Shown here in pieces: positions 1-5,943 of a DNA stretch of 7,969 nucleotides (within the stretch, counting starts at the first letter, position 1; each line of letters starts with the position of its first letter). The translations under genes and the position numbers were made by a program. This stretch comes from Phycisphaerae bacterium (GTDB taxonomy: Bacteria; Planctomycetota; Phycisphaerae; JAAYCJ01): the NCBI GenBank assembly GCA_015486815.1, contig WFQY01000226.1:1-7969 (forward strand), given 5' to 3'. Below the pieces are notes generated by a model, which saw only the letters and a list, made by a program, of their open reading frames with translations, had not been told where the DNA came from and did no database searches.

Positions 1-2
1 CT

Positions 3-383
3 AATAAGCTAAAGAATCCCGATGAATTTCTGTTCTATCCATATAAGCTAAGGAAAACACCATATACTGAAAATCGCATAAGGCAGATTTTCAGGAGATA
101 CATCGCTCACGCTGGCTTGGAACGAAGTTATAGCAAGGATAGTAAAGACAGAAAGCTCCATCAATTTACTGTCCATTCGTTACGACACTCGCATATTATG
201 CATTACATTCACTTCTATAAACTGCCATTAGCGGTAGTACAAAAGCAGGTAGGCCATCGAACACTAAAGGCGACAAGTGTATATCTTAATCCATCGGCAG
301 AATTGGTATTCGAGGCATACAATAAAGCACAAGCTCAAAAGCCAACTATGCTCGCAGATACTTATCAGTCATCATATCGATAG
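3..383 (+). CDS. Tyrosine recombinase (phage-type integrase), C-terminal part, 5' end outside window
   Basis: The reading frame is open from the window edge (first full codon at base 3) to a TAG at 381-383, so only the last ~126 residues of the catalytic domain are visible. These enzymes cut and rejoin DNA at specific sites through a tyrosine nucleophile, for integration, excision or dimer resolution. Seen directly: the H-x-L-R-H box (His at 174-176, Arg at 183-185), the VGH motif (His at 255-257) and the nucleophile Tyr at 282-284 in SVYLNP. Spacing is normal and the tail after the Tyr is about 32 residues, so the visible part looks intact. The first catalytic Arg and the beta-hairpin Lys lie upstream of the window. 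A TTG at 117 is not the start, because homologous-looking sequence continues in frame before it. The Orc1/Cdc6-like gene follows after 48 bp on the same strand. Whether it is an element integrase or a Xer-like enzyme cannot be told. Confidence 0.85.
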   Translation, partial: NKLKNPDEFLFYPYKLRKTPYTENRIRQIFRRYIAHAGLERSYSKDSKDRKLHQFTVHSLRHSHIMHYIHFYKLPLAVVQKQVGHRTLKATSVYLNPSAELVFEAYNKAQAQKPTMLADTYQSSYR

Positions 384-431
384 GTTTATAAAATCAGCTC
401 ACTTTACAGGTGCAGTAGGGTTTACGCGAAA

Positions 432-1517
432 ATGGATATCGATGATTATCTTTCTAAACGTGAGCAGGAATTTAATAGGATTAACAGGCGAATCAAGAAT
501 TTCAATGTATTTGATTTCAATTATATCCCCAAAAAACCTTTACTTCGTCCCGAAGTCAAAGTTATTGTCGATGCGGTTCTACAATATCGCCAGACAAATC
601 TGCCGACACATCTGCTCATTACCGGCTCACGTGGCAGTGGAAAGACACTATTGATAAAATACATTGCAAATCTCTTTTCCAATAGGGAATTGACCTTTCA
701 ATATGCCAATTGCCGACTTTATAACAGTTCATTTAAGATACTTGCTCATTTTCTTGATCTCAGGCCTCGTGGCTATGGACTAAATGAACTCTGGCAGGAG
801 TTTTTGAATATCCATCGCAAACCAACAGTCTTAATTCTCGACGAGATTGACCTACTCTCTGATAAAGATCGCAATAAGGAAATTCTCTACCTTGCCAGTA
901 GGTCTGAGCAGAATTATATGTTGATTCTGCTCTCGAATAACCCGAAGTTTTTAAACAGCCTCGATGAAAGTATCAAGAGTACACTTCAGCCACGAATGAT
1001 TTTCTTTCGTAATTATATTGTTCCGGAGATCAATAAAATATTACATCAGCGGGCAAAAGAGGGATTAAGACGAATTCCAAACTGGCAGATCCGTCAAATA
1101 GCTGCACTGACAGTAAGGGATACCAACTCTGATGTTAGAGTAGCTATTAAGGCATTATATTATCATGCCCTCGAGCCTGCTCGTGATATTACCGAGATAT
1201 TCCGGCAGGCAAAACACGATATCATAAGCGACCTGCTCAATGATCTGAATGATAGAAACCTGCTAATACTCAAAGCTGCTATAAATGATACGGAAAAGCA
1301 CGTTAAGAGTGTCTATCAGCGATATAAGACCATAAGCCAGCACTTTGGCGAGGAACCGTTCTCGTATGTATATTTTTACAATAATCTCTCTTATCTTCAG
1401 AGCCTTGGTCTGCTTATATTGATTTCGACAAAGGTATCGCGGTCATACACCAATCGTATTCAACTGCTGTTTAATCAAGAATCGTTTCAGGAAGTTTTCG
1501 ATAGAAGATTTGATTAA
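432..1517 (+). CDS. orc1/cdc6: Orc1/Cdc6-like AAA+ replication initiator ATPase
   Basis: A 361-residue protein with the layout of archaeal Orc1/Cdc6, which binds origin DNA and loads the MCM helicase. Seen in order: an N-terminal VFDFNYIP segment (~26-33), Walker A TGSRGSGKT (64-72, Lys71), the family-like YANCRLYNSSFKIL stretch (91-104), Walker B LILDEID (134-140), sensor 1 LLSNN (166-170), a probable arginine finger in LQPR (Arg188), and sensor 2 SDVRVAIKAL (Arg236). The C-terminal ~100 residues look like the winged-helix DNA-binding domain. Length is slightly below the usual ~380-410 of archaeal members, and no catalytic motif is missing. The ATG at 432 has only a weak GGG-type site (418-420) upstream, so translation may be coupled to the recombinase 48 bp before. 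The gene is followed by inverted repeats, a common setting for origins beside cdc6 genes. Replication activity is inferred; a plasmid-type initiator or a recruited ATPase of other function is possible. Confidence 0.82.
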   Translation: MDIDDYLSKREQEFNRINRRIKNFNVFDFNYIPKKPLLRPEVKVIVDAVLQYRQTNLPTHLLITGSRGSGKTLLIKYIANLFSNRELTFQYANCRLYNSSFKILAHFLDLRPRGYGLNELWQEFLNIHRKPTVLILDEIDLLSDKDRNKEILYLASRSEQNYMLILLSNNPKFLNSLDESIKSTLQPRMIFFRNYIVPEINKILHQRAKEGLRRIPNWQIRQIAALTVRDTNSDVRVAIKALYYHALEPARDITEIFRQAKHDIISDLLNDLNDRNLLILKAAINDTEKHVKSVYQRYKTISQHFGEEPFSYVYFYNNLSYLQSLGLLILISTKVSRSYTNRIQLLFNQESFQEVFDRRFD

Positions 1518-1534
1518 AGATAAAGAATTTTATT

Positions 1535-1561
1535 ATTATAACATTACTACATTGTTATAAT
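1535..1561. repeat. AT-rich perfect inverted repeat after the Orc1/Cdc6-like gene
   Basis: Arms attataaca (1535-1543) and tgttataat (1553-1561) are exact reverse complements around a 9-base loop, starting 18 bp after the stop codon. A short T run follows (ttta). It could act as a weak transcription terminator, or as an easily melted or protein-bound site next to an initiator gene. The stem is almost entirely A-T, which argues against a strong intrinsic terminator. Confidence 0.6.
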
Positions 1562-1604
1562 TTAGTGATATTTGAAAAAGTATTTTCGCAGTTCAATAAG
1601 GAGA

Positions 1605-1718
1605 TGGTACGATAAAAGTTGCCTGACATTTTTTCTTTCTTTTTTCGTTCCCTTAAGCCCTTACGGGCTGATGGGTGAGAAACGAAAAAAGCGAAAAAAT
1701 GTCAGGATAATAGTACCA
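1605..1718. repeat. Long imperfect palindrome (~114 bp) with nested hairpin
   Basis: Seen directly: 1622-1635 is the exact reverse complement of 1693-1706 (14 bp), and 1639-1649 of 1681-1691 (11 bp). They are separated only by a 3-by-1 internal loop. At the tip agccc (1656-1660) pairs with gggct (1665-1669) around a ttac loop, and at the base tggtac (1605-1610) pairs with gtacca (1713-1718). Each arm carries an AACGAAAAAA core in opposite orientation. It lies between the Orc1/Cdc6-like gene and the IS110 element. It may be a bidirectional terminator, a REP- or MITE-like repeat, a pair of initiator-binding sites, or the palindromic target beside which the IS110 element inserted. A 68-codon open frame across it is compositional noise. 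Confidence 0.8.
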
Positions 1719-1754
1719 AAACCATTGAAAATTAAATATTCGGCGTTTATTACT

Positions 1755-1895
1755 CTGATTATGAATCAGGGTAGCTAGGTCATAGGCTGAATCATTCTCG
1801 TGAGGCGTATTCGACCTCGTGAAGGAGATTATCCAGACCTATGACCGAATCGCCACCGTAGGGCACTATGACCCTGAATAGGAGTTTGGTGAGCG
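1755..1895 (+). ncRNA. Candidate IS110 bridge RNA (5' hairpin plus two loop domains)
   Basis: The leader folds into three consecutive elements. Hairpin ctgatt/aatcag: 1755-1760 with 1764-1769. A large stem-loop: ggtcatagg (1778-1786) with cctatgacc (1838-1846), extended by ctg/cag, an open internal loop (1790-1801 and 1819-1833) and an inner hairpin gaggcg (1802-1807) with cg-a-cctc (1812-1818). A second stem-loop: cgccacc (1851-1857) with ggtg-a-gcg (1888-1895). A 5' stem followed by a target-binding and a donor-binding loop is the known organisation of IS110 bridge RNAs, which pair with target and element-end DNA to direct insertion. By analogy the first large loop would be target-binding and the second donor-binding. 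No convincing guide match to the flanks was found by eye. Both RNA ends are uncertain, and the transcript may extend towards 1950. Confidence 0.66.
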
Positions 1896-1957
1896 TCGAA
1901 ATAGAAGTCTACTCTGATGTAGTTGTTTTATCAAGGTTTTTTGTGTTCTTTTTAAAC

Positions 1958-1964
1958 GAAAGGA
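1958..1964 (+). promoter_or_regulatory. Ribosome-binding site deciding the IS110 transposase start
   Basis: A cgaaagga-type Shine-Dalgarno site ends at 1964, seven bases before the ATG at 1972. The in-frame TTG at 1966 is only one base from it, so the ATG is the better start and the protein begins MGYIGVDLHTN. Confidence 0.6.
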
Positions 1965-1971
1965 ATTGATT

Positions 1972-2991
1972 ATGGGTTACATTGGAGTGGATCTTCACAC
2001 AAACAAATTCACAGCAGCTTATCGAACTTCTGACGAGGTCAAATGGGTAGGTACTTTTAATCTGGATCTTGTTGGCATAAGTAAGTTTCGCGAGAAGATA
2101 AGCAGACGAGATTCGATAGCTGTCGAGACAACGGGTAACACCCGGTATTTTGTCGAGCAGATATCAGATGCGGTTAAAGAGGTAGTAATAGTCAACACGA
2201 GGCAATTTGAAGTTATTAAACGTTCGACCAAAAAGACAGATGAGAATGACAGTAAGACGTTGGCATTCTTTTTAAGCAAAGGATTATTGCCGAGGGCGAG
2301 AATGAAGGATAAAGAGCAAAGTCAATTGAGTTCGCTGATAAATACACGAGACAAGTTAGTTCAGCTTCGTACTGTTTTGAAGAATAAGATTCATAATATA
2401 CTGACCAGCTATGGCATTAAGCTCAAGAAGGAATCGCTGAGCAGCAATAAAGGTCTCGAATCGGTATTTTGCTATGGTCTTGATCCGCTGGTAACCTTTG
2501 AGCTTGAAATTATAGTTGGTCAGATAAAATCACTTAACGAATCGATATCAAAGCTCGAGAATCAGATAAAAGAGCATGGCAAAGAGCTCAAAGGCTATAA
2601 GAATTTGACAAGCATCAAAGGGATAGGTGGCTTGTCAGCTTCGATATTGCTTACGGTGATAGGCGATGTTAATGATTTTTCGGATGGCGATAAGTTGGCG
2701 AGCTATTTTGGGATAGTTCCTCGGATTTCGTCGTCGAACGAGACTACTCATCATGGCAGGATTACTCGTCAGGGAGATAAGCTTGGGCGGACGACATTGG
2801 TTCAATGCACGCTGATAGCTAAGCGTTATAGTCCTTATTTGCAATCGTATTATGAAAGGATAAAGTCTCGTCGAGGCTCAGGTAAAGCGATAATAGCGAC
2901 AGCGAGAAAACTGCTGTTGATCATTTACAGGACGCTGAAGAATGATTGGATATTTGAAGATTTCACAAACTTCGTATTGGCAAATAAATAG
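1972..2991 (+). CDS. IS110-family transposase (bridge-RNA-guided DEDD/serine recombinase)
   Basis: A 339-residue enzyme that catalyses insertion and excision of the surrounding element. The N-terminal RuvC-like domain shows GVDLHTN (Asp7), AVETTGN (Glu52) and TDENDSKT (Asp90 and Asp93), the DEDD set of the family. A middle helical, coiled-coil-like stretch (~115-205, with the repeat SLNESISKLENQIKE) links to the C-terminal transposase domain. That domain has a helix-hairpin-helix-like SIKGIGGLSA (214-223) and GIVPRISSSNETTHHGRITR (247-266). Ser255 sits where the catalytic serine of IS110 enzymes is expected, five residues after the conserved Pro; the usual following Gly is Asn here. Length is normal and no frameshift is seen. 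The element's probable guide RNA lies directly upstream, so mRNA and guide may come from one transcript. The oxidoreductase gene starts 50 bp after the stop. Confidence 0.93.
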   Translation: MGYIGVDLHTNKFTAAYRTSDEVKWVGTFNLDLVGISKFREKISRRDSIAVETTGNTRYFVEQISDAVKEVVIVNTRQFEVIKRSTKKTDENDSKTLAFFLSKGLLPRARMKDKEQSQLSSLINTRDKLVQLRTVLKNKIHNILTSYGIKLKKESLSSNKGLESVFCYGLDPLVTFELEIIVGQIKSLNESISKLENQIKEHGKELKGYKNLTSIKGIGGLSASILLTVIGDVNDFSDGDKLASYFGIVPRISSSNETTHHGRITRQGDKLGRTTLVQCTLIAKRYSPYLQSYYERIKSRRGSGKAIIATARKLLLIIYRTLKNDWIFEDFTNFVLANK

Positions 2992-3027
2992 CGTGTTTTT
3001 TCACAATTTCAGAGTGGACTTTTATCA

Positions 3028-3033
3028 TAGGAG
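3028..3033 (+). promoter_or_regulatory. Ribosome-binding site of the oxidoreductase gene
   Basis: The taggag site ends eight bases before the ATG at 3042. An ATG at 3038 runs into a stop after three codons, so 3042 is the real start. This site is the last sequence that must belong to the gene rather than to the IS110 element, and it limits the element's right end. Confidence 0.6.
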
Positions 3034-3041
3034 ACAAATGA

Positions 3042-4358
3042 ATGAGTAATACCAAAAAAACATCCCAAGGTAATCGTGTAGGTATAGGCATAGTTGGGGC
3101 TGGAGCCAGAGGTATAGGCAATCTGGGCAAGTGGATTTGTAGTGAATACCGTAAACATAGACTGAGAATAGCTGCTATATGCGACAATCACGATCTTCGT
3201 CTTAAAGACGCTGAAAAATTTCTAAAATCGCAATTTAAGTACAATGGCATAAGCGATAAATTTAAAACGTATAACCAGATGGAAGACCTTATCACAGATT
3301 CTGATGTTGAGTTGGTTATGATTACTACTCCACAAAGTGTACATGAGAAACCTTTCAAAATAGCGGCGGAAGCAGGAAAGATGATCTACTGCGAAAAACC
3401 TTTGGCTCATAGCCAAAAAGCTTGTGATAATATGTTGAAAATATTTCGTAAGAACAAACCACGTTGTTTTATTGGTTTCACACGTCGCTATGAACCACTT
3501 TGGGTACGTGCTCATAAGATGGTCTCAGAAGGTGCAGTTGGACAACCACATATGGTATTGTTACGAAGTATCATTCCATACAGTTTCTATTTCGCCGGAT
3601 GGTGGCGTCAGACAACTTGGAGTGGTGGTTTGCTTAATGAAAAATGTGCACATCATTTTGATACTCTTAATTGGTTCACCGGTTCTTATCCCGTCAGGGT
3701 GCAAGCTATTGGTGGTAGAAGGGTATTTGTTCCTCGTGAGGGGTATCCATCGCGTTGCTCCGAATGTGATGATTTAAGTTGCCCATATAGGATAGGAAAA
3801 GAATTTCTTGAATATCGTGTTGCAGATAATGTACCACCATTACGCCTTAGTTACGATTATGATGTAGATCTTCCTATGTCCCATGAATTATGCGTTTATT
3901 CTCCTCAAGCTGATGTTATAGACCACGCAATTGTTAACTTAAATTTTGCTAATGGTATGGTCGGTTGTCTGTTTTTCAGTGTTTTCGGTCAGCATAGTGA
4001 TGATCAGGAAACACTTGAAATAATAGGAGAAGAAGGTAAACTTGTGCTAAGCCGACACGCCTTAACTATTGAAGTTATTGGTAAATTTGGTAAAGAAAAA
4101 GCCCTCCATAAATATGAAGGTCAAGCTGTTAGCCTCGGTCATTTTGGTGCCGATCCTGTTATGATTAATTTACTTTCCAAATTTAGTCTGACAGGCCAAG
4201 AGCCACCGGTGGGCTTTAAAGACGCGTATATCGCTAGTAAAACAGCATTTATGGCGGAACAATCATTAGTTGATGGTACGACTAAAAATCTCGATTATTC
4301 ATTACTTAGAGCCTCTAACAAAAAGAAGAATTTGTCAAATGATTCCGGCACATTTTAA
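3042..4358 (+). CDS. Gfo/Idh/MocA-family NAD(P)-dependent oxidoreductase
   Basis: A cytosolic 438-residue dehydrogenase of the family that oxidises or reduces hydroxyl groups of sugars, inositols and related compounds. The N-terminal Rossmann fold opens with VGIGIVGAGARGIGN (13-27, dinucleotide loop), and CEKPLA (117-122) carries the family's Glu-Lys-Pro with the catalytic Lys119. The C-terminal domain has GGLLNEKCAHHFDTLNW (195-211), whose EKCAHHFD stretch matches the conserved helix carrying the active-site His. Inserted after it is a cysteine cluster C-x2-C-x4-C (Cys239, Cys242, Cys247) followed by PY, possibly a metal or structural site and seen in some family members. At 438 residues it is longer than the typical ~340-390. 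No signal peptide or membrane segment is visible. The GH63-like hydrolase follows on the same strand, suggesting use of the same sugar. The substrate cannot be assigned. Confidence 0.9.
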   Translation: MSNTKKTSQGNRVGIGIVGAGARGIGNLGKWICSEYRKHRLRIAAICDNHDLRLKDAEKFLKSQFKYNGISDKFKTYNQMEDLITDSDVELVMITTPQSVHEKPFKIAAEAGKMIYCEKPLAHSQKACDNMLKIFRKNKPRCFIGFTRRYEPLWVRAHKMVSEGAVGQPHMVLLRSIIPYSFYFAGWWRQTTWSGGLLNEKCAHHFDTLNWFTGSYPVRVQAIGGRRVFVPREGYPSRCSECDDLSCPYRIGKEFLEYRVADNVPPLRLSYDYDVDLPMSHELCVYSPQADVIDHAIVNLNFANGMVGCLFFSVFGQHSDDQETLEIIGEEGKLVLSRHALTIEVIGKFGKEKALHKYEGQAVSLGHFGADPVMINLLSKFSLTGQEPPVGFKDAYIASKTAFMAEQSLVDGTTKNLDYSLLRASNKKKNLSNDSGTF

Positions 4359-4603
4359 TACAGTCTATTTCATAAATGCTTCATAAATATCGGGTCTGCG
4401 TTCGTAACGCACTTGCAGCTTGCGGTTTTGGCATTACTGAGAATATTAGACAAAAAGTATAAATTTATAGGTCTCGTCCCGTCAGGCCGCCTGAAAGAAG
4501 CATCTCCCGAAACTTTGCTTTTAAGGCGAAAAATCGGACTGATAAACAAGAGACTTTCGGAAATGAAAAATTGAAGAAACTTCAAAGCAAGAAGCAATCA
4601 AAA
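4359..4603 (+). other. Intergenic gap with small repeats and hairpins
   Basis: No convincing gene. It contains a direct repeat ttcataaat at 4369-4377 and 4380-4388 (11-bp period), a perfect hairpin tgcgtt-cgt-aacgca at 4397-4411, and a hairpin cagg-ccg-cctg at 4483-4493. Short complementary segments could form a crossing, pseudoknot-like fold: gtctc 4471-4475 with gagac 4550-4554, and ccgaaa 4507-4512 with tttcgg 4555-4560. It could hold the hydrolase promoter, a leader RNA or decayed sequence. No obvious sigma-70 promoter or strong ribosome-binding site was recognised. Confidence 0.4.
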
Positions 4604-5764
4604 ATGGTATTGCCAATAAAAGAGTTGCGAGGCAAGATGGAACAATTGATGCGTGAAAATGGTATCTTCACGCTTAAAACAGATGATGCGCAACACGATT
4701 TGCAAGATACAACAAATAAAGATAAACAAAATCTTCCTTTTTTTAGTGGTTATCAATACGGGCGTTTATACGGTTGGGATCAATATTTTGATGCTATTCT
4801 CCAGATCTATGTCGGCTGGGATACGAAATATATTCGAAATTCGTTAATATTATTTTTAGACGAAATGGAGCATACGGGTTTTATTCCGCGGACGCTACCT
4901 CGCGTATGGTGGGGTGAATTTCACGCTCAGCCATTTCTCGCCCAGCAAGCCTTATTGCTCCTTAAAAGTGGCGATAAGATGGAATGGTTTTTCCCAAAAT
5001 ATTTTTATAAGTTGAAGGCTTATTTACTGTATTGGCTAAAGCAATTGGATATACGAGGAGCAGGACTCAGCGTATGGGACCATGCGGGACATTCCGGAAT
5101 GGACAATCATTACGAACGAGCTGGTTACTTTTACGATGCGTATTGTGAAGGCGTTGACTTAAATTCTTATCTTGTCAGAGAATGCTACTCTGTCGCTAAT
5201 CTTGCCAAATATTTCGGACACCGAAAAGAAGCTGAGTTCTTTGAAACATTAGCGGAAAGAAAAAAAGAAGCTATTAACAAATGGTGTTGGAATGAGCAGG
5301 AAGGTATATATTACGATTGCAATGCCCAGACCGGCTCACAGATAAGAGTAAAATACGTTGGTACTTTTGCAACGCTGTGGGCAAATGTTGCCGATAAAAA
5401 GCAAGCACAGCGACTTGTTAAGGAACATCTTCTTAATCCGAATGAGTTTGCAAGGCCATTTCCCATACCTGCGTTAGCTGCTAGTGAGCCCGGATATTGC
5501 GAAGGGCATCTCGAAGGAGAAGATACGAGTTGCTGTTCGTGGCGTGCTCATACATGGATGCCAACTAATTATTATGTTTTTCAGGGACTTCGTAGTTATG
5601 GTTTTGAGAAAGAAGCATCATACATCGCAAGACAAAGTATGAAAATGTTTTGCGATAATCCGTTTAGAGAATATTATTCAGCTGAAACGGGAAAGGGATA
5701 CGGATTAGACCCGTTTTGGGGTTGGAGTGGTTTAGCTTTATTTATGGAAAACGAATTTTCATAA
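4604..5764 (+). CDS. GH63-like glycoside hydrolase, (alpha/alpha)6 barrel
   Basis: A 386-residue protein resembling the catalytic core of GH63 alpha-glycosidases (including mannosylglycerate/glucosylglycerate hydrolases and YgjK-like enzymes) and, more distantly, GH37 trehalases. Seen: GWDQYFDAI (57-65), TGFIPR (91-96), HSGMDN (163-168) with Asp167 where GH63 has its catalytic acid, GVDLNSYL (183-190), the aromatic HTWMPTNYYVFQGLRSYGF (316-334), and REYYSAETGKG (355-365) with Glu356 in the position of the catalytic base. It is a bare barrel, shorter than many GH63 enzymes, with no N-terminal beta domain. No signal peptide is seen, which suggests cytosolic action on an imported small glycoside. 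Start uncertain: a TTG at 4571 (397 residues) and an ATG at 4637 are in frame, and none has a strong ribosome-binding site. The oxidoreductase lies upstream on the same strand and may be a pathway partner. Substrate unknown. Confidence 0.78.
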   Translation: MVLPIKELRGKMEQLMRENGIFTLKTDDAQHDLQDTTNKDKQNLPFFSGYQYGRLYGWDQYFDAILQIYVGWDTKYIRNSLILFLDEMEHTGFIPRTLPRVWWGEFHAQPFLAQQALLLLKSGDKMEWFFPKYFYKLKAYLLYWLKQLDIRGAGLSVWDHAGHSGMDNHYERAGYFYDAYCEGVDLNSYLVRECYSVANLAKYFGHRKEAEFFETLAERKKEAINKWCWNEQEGIYYDCNAQTGSQIRVKYVGTFATLWANVADKKQAQRLVKEHLLNPNEFARPFPIPALAASEPGYCEGHLEGEDTSCCSWRAHTWMPTNYYVFQGLRSYGFEKEASYIARQSMKMFCDNPFREYYSAETGKGYGLDPFWGWSGLALFMENEFS

Positions 5765-5858
5765 GCAAACAAAATCCCACAGATTTAACCTGCATATCAT
5801 TAGTTGCGAGATAAGTTCAGTCAATGAGTGGAGATTAAGTATCATAGGGCGGTCAAAG
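5765..5858. other. Short gap between hydrolase and IS21 element
   Basis: No gene, clear terminator or promoter was recognised in these 94 bases. The stretch is AT-rich like the genes before it and is taken as host flank, up to the probable IS21 end at 5859. Confidence 0.4.
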
Positions 5859-5879
5859 TGTACCAGTTGGGGGCAGTTG

Positions 5880-5891
5880 AAAATCGACCAT
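5880..5891 (+). repeat. IS21 repeat copy 1 (aaaatcgaccat)
   Basis: First copy of aaaatcgaccat, 21 bp inside the probable left end and upstream of istA. IS21 elements carry repeated end sites of this kind bound by IstA, so this is probably a transposase-binding site. Confidence 0.65.
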
Positions 5892-5930
5892 GTTGAGGAG
5901 ATAGGGGTTTGTCGGTTAGAGTCTTCTGAA

Positions 5931-5938
5931 AAAGGAGG
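5931..5938 (+). promoter_or_regulatory. Strong ribosome-binding site of istA
   Basis: aaaggagg is a near-perfect Shine-Dalgarno sequence five bases before the ATG at 5944. It fixes the istA start and shows an ordinary bacterial-type translation signal. Confidence 0.75.
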
Positions 5939-5943
5939 CTATT

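Larger units (their letters stand above)
1740..3020 (+). mobile_element. IS110-family insertion sequence (ends approximate)
   Basis: The element consists of a structured leader (~1740-1960), an intact IS110 recombinase gene (1972-2991) and a short 3' tail. IS110 elements lack clear terminal inverted repeats and often make no target duplication, so the ends cannot be fixed from one copy. The left end is placed between the palindrome (ending 1718) and the first leader hairpin (1755). The right end is placed between the stop codon and the ribosome-binding site of the next gene at 3028. The non-coding part lies upstream of the gene, which suggests the IS110 subgroup rather than IS1111, whose RNA-coding end lies downstream. 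A total of ~1.25-1.3 kb is normal for the family. All visible catalytic residues are present, so the element may be active. Confidence 0.75.

Noticed and set aside
277..654. 125-codon open frame on the plus strand
   Set aside because: It overlaps the end of the recombinase and the start of the Orc1/Cdc6-like gene in another frame and shows no recognisable motif.
1572..1778. 68-codon open frame on the plus strand
   Set aside because: It runs through the long palindrome and the IS110 leader. Its lysine-rich and phenylalanine-rich stretches come from the A and T runs of the palindrome arms.
1740..3031. Attempt to read IS110 target and donor guides by matching leader loops to both flanks
   Set aside because: Only short 6-8 base matches were found (for example ggataat at 1705 and tcatagg at 3025). 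They are no better than chance and do not share one insertion point.
4397..4411. Perfect small palindrome tgcgttcgtaacgca considered as an integron attC core
   Set aside because: The paired outer and inner boxes and unpaired extrahelical bases of an attC site could not be laid out, and no cassette or integron integrase is present.
4370..4597. 75-codon open frame on the minus strand in the intergenic gap
   Set aside because: No ribosome-binding site or known motif was seen, and the stretch is better described as structured or decayed non-coding DNA. It would become interesting only if conserved elsewhere.
5840..5848. tatcatagg shared between the IS21 left flank and the IS110 right flank (3023-3031), considered as a common target site
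   Set aside because: It is nine AT-rich bases, adjacent to neither proven element end, and the two families use unrelated target mechanisms.
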